Shown piece by piece: positions 36,495 to 43,217 of a stretch of 54,014 nt of DNA. Made by a program: the position numbers and the translations under genes. Where the stretch lies: assembly GCF_028561335.1 (NCBI RefSeq), contig NZ_JAQQTG010000008.1, positions 1-54,014 on the forward strand, given 5' to 3'. The notes under the pieces are model-generated. The model was not told where the DNA came from. It ran no database searches and saw nothing but the letters and a program-made list of their open reading frames with translations. The DNA comes from Aequorivita todarodis (lineage in GTDB: Bacteria; Bacteroidota; Bacteroidia; Flavobacteriales; Flavobacteriaceae). The first letter of the stretch is position 1; every line of letters starts with the position of its first letter.

Positions 36495-37736
36495 ATGGGC
36501 TTAACTTTTTTCAAAAATACAGTTTTATTGGTTGTTTTGACAATTATTTCGTGCGGAAATGGCCCCCTAACCCCCAATGGGGAAAATGAGGTTAAAAACA
36601 CAATGAAAGATGGCGAAAAGGAAATTGTTGTTGGCGCGGAACAATTTCAACTTTACTCTGAATTGTTAGAGGGTAAAAATGTGGGTGTGGTTGCGAACCA
36701 AACTTCATTTTTAGAAAATGAAAAGCAACATTTAGTAGATTTCCTAATTTCGAAAAAAGTTTCGGTAAAAAAAGTTTTTGCGCCAGAGCACGGTTTTCGA
36801 GGCACTGCCGATGCCGGCGAGCACGTGAAGGATGGCGTGGATTCTAAAACTGGCGTTCCGTTGATTTCATTGTATGGAAACAACAAAAAACCATCGCAGG
36901 AACAGTTAAAGGGAATTGACGTCGTGGTTTTTGATATACAGGATGTGGGCGCGCGATTTTACACATATATTTCTACACTACATTACGTAATGGAAGCCTG
37001 CGCGGAAGCTGGAATTCCCGTTATTGTTTTGGACCGCCCAAACCCCAACGGACATTATATTGACGGTCCAATTATGGAACCTGAAAACGAAAGTTTTGTA
37101 GGAATGCATCCAATTCCAGTAGTTCATGGAATGACTATTGGCGAATATGCACAGATGATAAATGGCGAAGGCTGGTTAAAAGATAAAATAAAATGCAAAT
37201 TGACTGTGGTTGAAATGCAAAACTACACGCACGAAACACCTTATGCACTTCCCATAAAACCATCGCCCAACTTGCCGAACGCCCAATCCATAAACCTCTA
37301 CCCCAGCCTATGCTTTTTTGAAGGTACATTTATAAACGCCGGCCGCGGCACGGATATGCAATTTCAGGTTTTTGGGGCGCCCAGTTTGCCTGCTTCAAAA
37401 TATACTTTTGAATACACGCCCCAAGCAAATGAAGGAGCAAAAAACCCAAAATTTAAAGGGCAGCTTTGCAACGGAAAAGATCTTAGAAACGAACCGCGCT
37501 TGAGCAAAATCAATTTGGAATGGTTGATCGATGCTTACAACGCCAACGGGAACCTGCCTGCCGGCAAGACAGGAAAAAAAGATTTTTTCAATTCGTTTTT
37601 TGTGAAACTCGCCGGAACTGACAAATTGCAAAAACAAATTGAGCAAGGTTTATCTGCGGAAGAAATTCGGGATTCTTGGAAGGAAGGCTTGGCGAATTTT
37701 AAAAAGATTCGAGTAAAATATTTGCTCTATGAGTAA
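36495..37736 (+). CDS. NamZ-like (DUF1343) lipoprotein, exo-N-acetylmuramidase family
   Basis: 413 residues from the ATG at 36495. A lipoprotein signal ends at C20 (LTIISC). The DUF1343 core begins GKNVGVVANQTSFL, then FAPEHGFRGTADAGEH, DIQDVGARFYTYISTL, VLDRPNPNG and AGRGTDMQFQVFGAP. B. subtilis NamZ (YbbC) of this family cleaves terminal MurNAc, so a cell-wall recycling role in the periplasm is likely. Two repeat-derived segments are read through: NGPLTPNGEN just after the lipobox and NLPAGKTGK near residue 355. The ORF is open upstream of 36495, but that part overlaps the permease gene and is not used. Confidence 0.9.
   Translation: MGLTFFKNTVLLVVLTIISCGNGPLTPNGENEVKNTMKDGEKEIVVGAEQFQLYSELLEGKNVGVVANQTSFLENEKQHLVDFLISKKVSVKKVFAPEHGFRGTADAGEHVKDGVDSKTGVPLISLYGNNKKPSQEQLKGIDVVVFDIQDVGARFYTYISTLHYVMEACAEAGIPVIVLDRPNPNGHYIDGPIMEPENESFVGMHPIPVVHGMTIGEYAQMINGEGWLKDKIKCKLTVVEMQNYTHETPYALPIKPSPNLPNAQSINLYPSLCFFEGTFINAGRGTDMQFQVFGAPSLPASKYTFEYTPQANEGAKNPKFKGQLCNGKDLRNEPRLSKINLEWLIDAYNANGNLPAGKTGKKDFFNSFFVKLAGTDKLQKQIEQGLSAEEIRDSWKEGLANFKKIRVKYLLYE
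36561..36587. repeat. Dispersed repeat translated within the NamZ-like lipoprotein
   Basis: GGCCCCCTAACCCCCAATGG followed by GGAAAAT. It differs from the prfC-end element (4151-4178) by few bases. It encodes GPLTPNGEN directly after the lipid-anchor cysteine, in the flexible linker. Confidence 0.75.
37553..37573. repeat. Near-palindromic repeat translated within the NamZ-like protein
   Basis: CCTGCCTGCCGGCAAGACAG plus G. The centre TGCCGGCA is a perfect palindrome. It encodes LPAGKTG between IDAYNANGN and KKDFFNSFF, where a short surface loop would be expected. Confidence 0.65.
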
Positions 37737-37769
37737 AAAATTAAAATTTCGACAAAGCACCAAATCTCA

Positions 37770-37818
37770 AATTCCAAATTCCAAAGTAACTAATTGATTT
37801 TTTTTGGAATTTGGAATT
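37770..37818. terminator. Bidirectional terminator between the NamZ-like gene and ykgJ-like gene
   Basis: AATTCCAAATTCCAAA (37770-37785) pairs perfectly with TTTGGAATTTGGAATT (37803-37818) over 17 bases. The two genes converge here. The AATTCCAAATTCC motif is also scattered near 18135-18160 and 18354-18371, so it may be a dispersed repeat reused as a terminator. Confidence 0.6.
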
Positions 37819-37838
37819 CGTTATTTGGAATTTACCCT

Positions 37839-37882
37839 CAGTCGCAGAATTCCCCGCAACTGAAAACTGCGACTGCGACTGC
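37839..37882. repeat. CAGTCGCAG...CTGCGACTG hairpin repeat
   Basis: CAGTCGCAG (37839-37847) is inverted at 37868-37876, with ACTGAAAACTGCGACTG on the right. That right part is the reverse complement of the 13-bp unit tandemly repeated at 47896-47979. Confidence 0.65.
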
Positions 37883-38374
37883 CTACTTAATTATTCGTTT
37901 CATCTCCTCCACAATATTATAAGCCGCTGGGCAAATGGCGACATTTTTCATCGTTAGGTTTGAAATCTGTTGAAACTTTTTTCTGTCTGTATGTGGAAAT
38001 TCGCGACAAGCTTTCGGGCGTACGTCGTAAATGCTACAGTAATTATCGGCTCCCAAAAAAGTACAGGGAACGCTTTGCAGCACGTAATCTTTATCTTCGT
38101 CAATCCGCAAATAGGTTTCGATGAATTGCTGCGGCTTCATCCGGAAATGTTTTGAAATCCGCTCAATGTCCTTATCCGTGAAAAGCGGCCCGGTAGTTTT
38201 ACAGCAATTGGCGCAGGTGAGACAATCTGTTCTTTTAAATTCTGCTTCGTGCAACTCCCGCATCAAACTGTCGAGGTGTTTGGGCGGTTTTTTCTTCAGC
38301 TTTGCGAAAAACTTTTTGTTTTCTGCTTCGGCTTCCTTTGCTTTTTGGGGAAGTTGTTTTAGGATGTTTTCCAT
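37883..38374 (-). CDS. YkgJ family cysteine-cluster protein
   Basis: 163 residues. The CxxCxxCC cluster is at C51, C54, C57 and C58 (CLTCANCC). Further cysteines are C104, C113, C123 (PKACREFP) and C148. The family is thought to bind zinc or an Fe-S cluster. The exact reaction is unknown. The N-terminal 45 residues are a charged helix. No signal peptide. It is the gene after the amidohydrolase, 77 bp away, with an inverted repeat in the gap. Confidence 0.9.
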   Translation of the reverse strand: MENILKQLPQKAKEAEAENKKFFAKLKKKPPKHLDSLMRELHEAEFKRTDCLTCANCCKTTGPLFTDKDIERISKHFRMKPQQFIETYLRIDEDKDYVLQSVPCTFLGADNYCSIYDVRPKACREFPHTDRKKFQQISNLTMKNVAICPAAYNIVEEMKRIIK

Positions 38375-38394
38375 CTTTGATTTTTCCCTGTGCT

Positions 38395-38436
38395 CTCTGT
38401 GGCTCTGTGGTAAAAAATAACCATGGAGGCACAGAG
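38395..38436. repeat. Imperfect inverted repeat (CTCTGTG type)
   Basis: CTCTGTGGCTCTGTGGT (38395-38411) pairs with ACCATGGAGGCACAGAG (38420-38436) with three mismatches. A sibling with CTCTGCG arms lies at 43157-43200. Confidence 0.7.
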
Positions 38437-38450
38437 GACACAGAGTTTAT

Positions 38451-40091
38451 TTATTTGGCTTCGTAAACCAATTCGCCGTTAATGAATGTTGCCACTACTT
38501 TCGTTTTGGGCAATTCGGCTTCTTCTACCTTCATAATGTCCTTATCGAGAATGGTGAAATCAGCAAACTTTCCTACTTCGATACTTCCCTTTTCATTCTC
38601 TTCAAAATTGGCGAAAGCCGCCCAAATGGTCATTCCTTTTAAGGCTTCCTCGCGAGTTAAGGCATCCTTCATTTGAAAACCGTTTTCGGGGTAATTTTTT
38701 AAATCCTTTCGGGCAACGGCGGCGTAAAAGGTGTACATCGGGTTAACGTGTTCCACCGGAAAATCGGTTCCCAAGGCAACCATTCCTGCTTCATCGAGCA
38801 ATTTTTTATAGGCATAGGCGCCCTTCATCCGTTCGGCCCCCACTCTATCCTCGGCCCAATACATATCGCTGGTGGCGTGCGTGGGCTGTACCGACGGAAG
38901 AATGTTATTGTTGTCGTTAAAATAATCGAAATCCGTCGCTGAGATAATCTGCGCATGCTCCACGCGCCAACGTCTATCGGTCTGGCCTTCCAACGCTTTT
39001 TTATACGCTCGAAGCACGGCAATATTCGCGGAATCGCCAATGGCGTGGGTGTTCATCTGAAATTCGGATGCGGCAATTTTTTCAGCTAAATAATTCAAGC
39101 TATCTGCCGTAGTAATCATCGCCCCAAAATGATGGGGCATATCGCTGTACGGCTCGCGCATCGCGGCACCGCGGGAACCCAGCGCGCCATCGGCATACAC
39201 TTTAAAGGAACGGACGTTCAATCTGTCGGTTTTATAGATGCCTTTGTTCAAATAATAGTCGCGATTTTTTGGATTGTTGCTGACCATCGCATACATCCGG
39301 AGCTTGAATTTTCCCTGTTTTTGAAGCGTATCGATCAATTCGATAATAATTCTTCCCAAGCCAGCGTCATCTACCGTTGTCAAACCATATTGCAGGCAGA
39401 TTTTTTCGGCTTCCAAAAGGGCTTCGGCTGAAACTTCACTGGTAATTTCGGGAAAAGTTTCTCTCACCAAAGCCATTGGGGCATCGATGATTACGCCCGT
39501 GGGTTCGCCGTTTTCCAAAACAACTTCGCCTCCGGCCACTTTCGTCTTGGCAGTAATTCCGGCAAGTTCCAATGCTTTTGAATTTACCAAATACGCGTGG
39601 CCATCAACCCGTTGTAACGCCACCGGGGTTTCGGGAAAGAGGGAATCTAGCTCTTTTTTAGTGGGGAAATTTTTATCCTCCCAATCGTTTTGGTCCCACC
39701 CGCGGCCAATGATATAGGGCATATTCTTTTCTTCCTGAAATGCCACCACTCGCCCCAAAATTTCTTCATAACTGGTAGTGCCGACCAAATCCACATTCTG
39801 CAGGCCGAGGCCAAGGCCATACAAATGGGCGTGGGCATCAATCAGCCCGGGAACCACGGTATTGCCTTTGGCGTCGTAAGTTTCCTTAATATTATATTTC
39901 AGTTCGAGTTCGGGTTTTAGGCCTATTTCGAGGATTTTTCCATCTTTTACCACAAGTGCATTTGCCGTGCTGAAATCTTTATCGACCGTATAAATTGTTG
40001 CATTTTTAATCAATAAGTCTGCCGGAAGTTTATCTGGGGCACAGGATGCAATAGCTGTCGTAGTCAGTAATAAGAGTAATAATTTTTTCAT
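38451..40091 (-). CDS. Amidohydrolase lipoprotein (YtcJ-like)
   Basis: 546 residues from the ATG at 40091. The lipoprotein signal is MKKLLLLLLTTTAIASC (C17). The metal-dependent hydrolase fold shows the HxH metal motif at H87/H89 (PGLIDAHAHL), NTHAIGDSAN, EHAQII, and GTDFPVEHVNP. It hydrolyses C-N bonds, but the substrate is unknown. Being lipid-anchored it acts in the periplasm or at the outer membrane. A longer ORF start at 40133 lacks a signal peptide at its N-terminus and is rejected. Confidence 0.9.
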   Translation of the reverse strand: MKKLLLLLLTTTAIASCAPDKLPADLLIKNATIYTVDKDFSTANALVVKDGKILEIGLKPELELKYNIKETYDAKGNTVVPGLIDAHAHLYGLGLGLQNVDLVGTTSYEEILGRVVAFQEEKNMPYIIGRGWDQNDWEDKNFPTKKELDSLFPETPVALQRVDGHAYLVNSKALELAGITAKTKVAGGEVVLENGEPTGVIIDAPMALVRETFPEITSEVSAEALLEAEKICLQYGLTTVDDAGLGRIIIELIDTLQKQGKFKLRMYAMVSNNPKNRDYYLNKGIYKTDRLNVRSFKVYADGALGSRGAAMREPYSDMPHHFGAMITTADSLNYLAEKIAASEFQMNTHAIGDSANIAVLRAYKKALEGQTDRRWRVEHAQIISATDFDYFNDNNNILPSVQPTHATSDMYWAEDRVGAERMKGAYAYKKLLDEAGMVALGTDFPVEHVNPMYTFYAAVARKDLKNYPENGFQMKDALTREEALKGMTIWAAFANFEENEKGSIEVGKFADFTILDKDIMKVEEAELPKTKVVATFINGELVYEAK

Positions 40092-40111
40092 GGTTGATTT
40101 TATTGAGGTGT

Positions 40112-40146
40112 AAAAATAGAAAACATCCGCCAAAGACGGATGTTTT
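40112..40146 (-). terminator. Terminator after the ParE-like remnant
   Basis: AAAACATCCG (40120-40129) pairs perfectly with CGGATGTTTT (40137-40146). On the minus strand TCTATTTTTA follows. It overlaps the toxin remnant stop codon (40145) and lies 28 bp upstream of the amidohydrolase start. Confidence 0.85.
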
Positions 40147-40309
40147 AATATATTTTTCGCTTTGATAGATTGCGGGAAGAATGATGGACCGTCAGAATAT
40201 CGATACGTTTTTTGGAAACTATCCTGTAAATAATTCTATAATTTCCTTTTACTGAATCCTTGGAAATATAATCAAGAATGTCCTTTAAATCATCCTTGGA
40301 TTGTTTTGT
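40145..40309 (-). pseudogene. Degraded ParE/RelE-family toxin
   Basis: The minus-strand frame reads TKQSKDDLKDILDYISKDSV, then KGNYRIIYRIVSKKRIDILT and VHHSSRNLSKRKIY. The first part is the ParE N-terminal helix pair and the second its C-terminal strands. About 40 residues that normally join them are missing. A TAG stands directly upstream and there is no start codon, so the extreme N-terminus is also lost. It lies right after an apparently intact antitoxin and is probably inactive. Confidence 0.75.
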
Positions 40310-40314
40310 CTAAT

Positions 40315-40497
40315 TTATTTGAACCATTTTTCCAGTTCGATATCCAATTGCGCGTCCGAAATTACTTCGTCATTATTAGACTGTGAAATTCCTTTTTCAA
40401 TTTTCTCAATAAGAATAAGTCTTTCCACTAAATCATCAATGGAAAATTCGTCAGGTAATTTAGATAAATGTGATTGTACTATCTTTTTGGTCAACAT
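40315..40497 (-). CDS. Antitoxin-like small protein of the ParE-type pair
   Basis: 60 residues from the ATG at 40497: MLTKKIVQSHLSKLPDEFSI, DDLVERLILIEKIEKGISQS, and an acidic end. The pattern matches small antitoxins found directly upstream of ParE/RelE toxins in Bacteroidota. The longer ORF start at 40566 runs back into the 3' remnant of the barrel gene and is unlikely. It is orphaned, since its toxin (40145-40309) is broken. Confidence 0.7.
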   Translation of the reverse strand: MLTKKIVQSHLSKLPDEFSIDDLVERLILIEKIEKGISQSNNDEVISDAQLDIELEKWFK

Positions 40498-40534
40498 ATT
40501 GCAAATATTTAAAACGAAGATACAACTGAAAAAC

Positions 40535-40612
40535 TTACCGGTCAAACTTATAGGTAACCTCGCCAATCCTTGAATTCCCTGAATCGAATATTGCAGCCAT
40601 TTTTAATAATTA
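40535..40612 (-). pseudogene. Remnant of the 3' end of an outer-membrane barrel gene
   Basis: The stretch aligns base for base with 41289-41367, the 3' end of the barrel gene. It has about a dozen differences and one single-base deletion in the GGGGG run that shifts frame. The minus strand reads KWLQYSIQGIQGLA, compared with KWLNYPVQGIQGLAG in the intact gene. Its right edge contains the stop codon of the PIN gene (40610-40612). Confidence 0.8.
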
Positions 40613-41035
40613 ATCAATTTCCGCAATTACTTTTTCAAATTCAGCTGGGGATAAAATTTTTGCAGTTTCGAACGGGTTATGTAGTAACAAATCCTTATCT
40701 CCCGTTACTAAATAATCCGCTTTGGAAAAGTTTATCAAATCCAATAAAAAATTATCCTTTGGGTCGCGATTTATGAAATGGATTGGCCTTATTTGAACGT
40801 TTGTTCCAATTGCTTCAAGAAATTCAATTAATTCAGACACCTTCTCTTCGGGAAAATATTTTTGAAGTGCTGGCCTTTTGGTTACTCGTTCTATTTCTTC
40901 AATTAATTGTGCAGTATAAACAATCCGGATGTTGCCATTTACAATGAGACTCTTTATATTTCCAAGTCTTTTTCCTATTAAAAAACTTATCCAAACATTG
41001 GTGTCGAAAATAACCTTAACGTTTTTGTTCGTCAT
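40610..41035 (-). CDS. PIN-domain toxin (VapC-like)
   Basis: 141 residues from the ATG at 41035 (MTNKNVKVIFDTNVW). The PIN acidic residues are D11, E47 or E48, D91/D94 (RDPKDN) and D113 (TGDKD). PIN toxins are RNases that cut tRNA or rRNA. It overlaps the antitoxin gene by 20 bp, the usual arrangement with antitoxin first. The stop codon lies within sequence shared with the barrel gene 3' end. Confidence 0.88.
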   Translation of the reverse strand: MTNKNVKVIFDTNVWISFLIGKRLGNIKSLIVNGNIRIVYTAQLIEEIERVTKRPALQKYFPEEKVSELIEFLEAIGTNVQIRPIHFINRDPKDNFLLDLINFSKADYLVTGDKDLLLHNPFETAKILSPAEFEKVIAEID

Positions 41036-41246
41036 AGATATCTTGTCTAACTTTTTCCACCTCGGCATCTATAGTTTCAAGTGAAAGCTCATCGGTTTTA
41101 AAGGTTTCAAGCAATTTTGACAATTTTGAATCTATAATCTCCCTTTCCAATTCCTTTGAAAGTTTAATTCTTTCCCTTTTTGGCAAACTTTTTATCAAAG
41201 CAAGAATTTGCTCGAAGGTTATTTCTATTTGAAGTGCGGCTTTCAT
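41016..41246 (-). CDS. Antitoxin of the PIN pair
   Basis: 76 residues: MKAALQIEITFEQILALIKS, LPKRERIKLSKELEREI, then an acidic C-terminal part (DAEVEKVRQDIYDEQKR). The N-terminal half resembles small dimerising antitoxins, and the C-terminal half would wrap the toxin. It precedes and overlaps the PIN gene. Identity rests on its position and composition. Confidence 0.75.
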   Translation of the reverse strand: MKAALQIEITFEQILALIKSLPKRERIKLSKELEREIIDSKLSKLLETFKTDELSLETIDAEVEKVRQDIYDEQKR

Positions 41247-41288
41247 TTTCTGCTTTTTTTCAAAGTTACTGAAAATTTTGACAACTAA

Positions 41289-43115
41289 TTACCAATCAAA
41301 CTTATAGGTAACCCCCGCCAATCCTTGAATTCCTTGAACAGGGTAATTAAGCCATTTTTCATAATTATCACTAAAAAGATTGCTAACCTTCACAAATGCT
41401 GAAAGTCTATCCGTGAATCTATACCCAAAGTGAAGATTGGCATCAACGTAGCCATCCAAAGTTACCTCTTGACCTACGGAATTCCCGAAAGGATCATTAT
41501 TATAAACCAAATCCTTACGCTCGCCCACATAAAACAAGGAAGCGCCACCGTATAATTTTTCGGTAATGTTGAAATCTGAAAACACCGAAGCCTTTAAATC
41601 GGGCAAGTTCCACGCTTCGTTTTGCAAATCTGTACTGTAACTATTATACGTTCCGTTTATTCCCAATGTGAATGTATTTGAAACCTCCACTTTCAGCTCC
41701 GCGAAGAAAGCAAGTGTATTCACATCGTCATAAACCACGTTGAAGGAATTTCCGTATTCATATCCTTCAAAACTTGCGTTGTAAATCTTTAAAGGATTCA
41801 TTTGAAAAAGCGCACGGTTTTCATCTTTTCCGTAAGAAGCCCGAACATTGTAGGCCACAGAATTAGAGATTTTCCCTTTAATTCCGCCGAAACCTTCGTA
41901 GAGTTTTTTAGTTGGAGCAATATTTAAGGTAGGCGAAACAAATGGGTTTTCTTCCTTAAAATTATAGTAGGAATTTTGTTGAAGCCCACCTTCTGCCCCT
42001 CCGTAAACAATCACGGTTTCGTCCAATAAACGATACGATGTATTCAACCTGGGGTATAGCGAAAAGTCCGTGTCGCTGTTTTCGGAATCCAAACTCACGT
42101 TTGCCGCAACGCCCAATGAAACCGATAGATCATTATTTATAAAAGTAATAGACGGTGCCAAGCCTGCGTTTAAATAATTGTATTTAATTTCTGAAGTGTT
42201 TGTGTAATTTCTGTCAAAACTTCCACTTAAATAATCGATATCGCCGTCAATATTAAAAGTCAAATTTTCCAACGGAAATGAAAACTCAGGCTTCAAAGTA
42301 GCATTAAATTCCGAAGAAGAAAACGCATCGCCCAAATAGCGAATGTTCAAAGCCGCCTTTTCAAAAAACGAATCGTCCAACGCAATACTTCCGCCCGCGT
42401 AACCGCTGAAATACATTTGCAACGGATCAATATCAGCAATCACGTTATCGGGATACGTTACGTAATCTTCGGGCAAACCGTACCAGTTGTATATTTGATG
42501 CTCCACGCCAGCATCAAGCCTGTAGGTTGCATCTTTTTGTCTGCTTGTATAATTCGCATCAAGGCTGGTATCGTAATATTTATTGTCCAATTTCACATCT
42601 TTTATATCGCCCTGCGAAGAATTGTGCCGAAAGAAAAAACCAGCGTTATCAGTTCGGCTGATTTCAAAATTGCTGTAAAATTCGCCCAAAATGGAAGTGT
42701 AGTTTCCGAAGCCCAGCGTTGCGTAATTATCGTATAATTTTATGGGTTTTGTCTTTTCAACCGTAGTAGCCTTGCCTTTCGCAGGTGTAAAAGTAGAAGC
42801 CACCGGAACCGAGAAAATACTGTACTTCACCTCCTTTTTTGTGGTTGAAATGGAATCGTTCAATTCAGGGGTTTCCTTTACTTTAAAGGCGTCCGAAATT
42901 GTGGGCGTATATGGTTTTACGATGTTTACTACTTCGGGATCCAGTTCCTTTTCTTGGGCGGTTACGGAAAAACCCACAGCAAATAAGGCAATGAGGAAGA
43001 ACATCCCCCTCAATCCCCCTTCAAAGGGGGAAGTAGCTCCCTCCCTTTGAAGTGAGGGCTGGGGTGGGATGTTTTTTATGTCTGATGAAAATCCTGTTTT
43101 AAGGGTCTTGAACAT
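41289..43115 (-). CDS. TonB-receptor-like outer-membrane beta-barrel without plug
   Basis: 608 residues. The clear signal peptide is MFFLIALFAVGFSVTAQ at residues 38-54. A linker follows (about 55-120), then beta-strands with alternating aromatic residues to the end, closing SAFVKVSNLFSDNYEKWLNY and GVTYKFDW, a TonB-dependent-receptor-type C-terminus. No plug is visible. The first 37 residues include a dispersed repeat translated as PPQPSLQREGATSPFEGGLR, so the true start may be M38 (43004). It lies 102 bp downstream of the TPR gene and may be its partner at the outer membrane. Confidence 0.85.
   Translation of the reverse strand: MFKTLKTGFSSDIKNIPPQPSLQREGATSPFEGGLRGMFFLIALFAVGFSVTAQEKELDPEVVNIVKPYTPTISDAFKVKETPELNDSISTTKKEVKYSIFSVPVASTFTPAKGKATTVEKTKPIKLYDNYATLGFGNYTSILGEFYSNFEISRTDNAGFFFRHNSSQGDIKDVKLDNKYYDTSLDANYTSRQKDATYRLDAGVEHQIYNWYGLPEDYVTYPDNVIADIDPLQMYFSGYAGGSIALDDSFFEKAALNIRYLGDAFSSSEFNATLKPEFSFPLENLTFNIDGDIDYLSGSFDRNYTNTSEIKYNYLNAGLAPSITFINNDLSVSLGVAANVSLDSENSDTDFSLYPRLNTSYRLLDETVIVYGGAEGGLQQNSYYNFKEENPFVSPTLNIAPTKKLYEGFGGIKGKISNSVAYNVRASYGKDENRALFQMNPLKIYNASFEGYEYGNSFNVVYDDVNTLAFFAELKVEVSNTFTLGINGTYNSYSTDLQNEAWNLPDLKASVFSDFNITEKLYGGASLFYVGERKDLVYNNDPFGNSVGQEVTLDGYVDANLHFGYRFTDRLSAFVKVSNLFSDNYEKWLNYPVQGIQGLAGVTYKFDW
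43003..43072. repeat. Dispersed palindromic repeat in the barrel gene's leader
   Basis: CATCCCCCTCAATCCCCCTT and CAAAGGGGGAAG on one side, with CCCTCCCTTTGAAGTGAGGG and CTGGGGTGGGATG on the other. It shares C-run/AAAGGGGG units with 4151 and 36561. It is read in frame upstream of the signal peptide. Confidence 0.8.
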
Positions 43116-43156
43116 AGTTTTTATTTTTGAGTCTTTTTTATAGTTTTCTCTGTGTC

Positions 43157-43200
43157 CTCTGCGCCTCTGCGGTGGAATATTTTACCGCAAAGCCGCAGAG
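43157..43200. repeat. Imperfect inverted repeat (CTCTGCG type)
   Basis: CTCTGCGCCTCTGCGGT (43157-43173) pairs with ACCGCAAAGCCGCAGAG (43184-43200) with two mismatches. It is the same design as 38395-38436. It lies just past the TPR gene stop, ahead of the barrel gene. Confidence 0.75.
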
Positions 43201-43217
43201 AGCGCAAAGGTTTTGGG

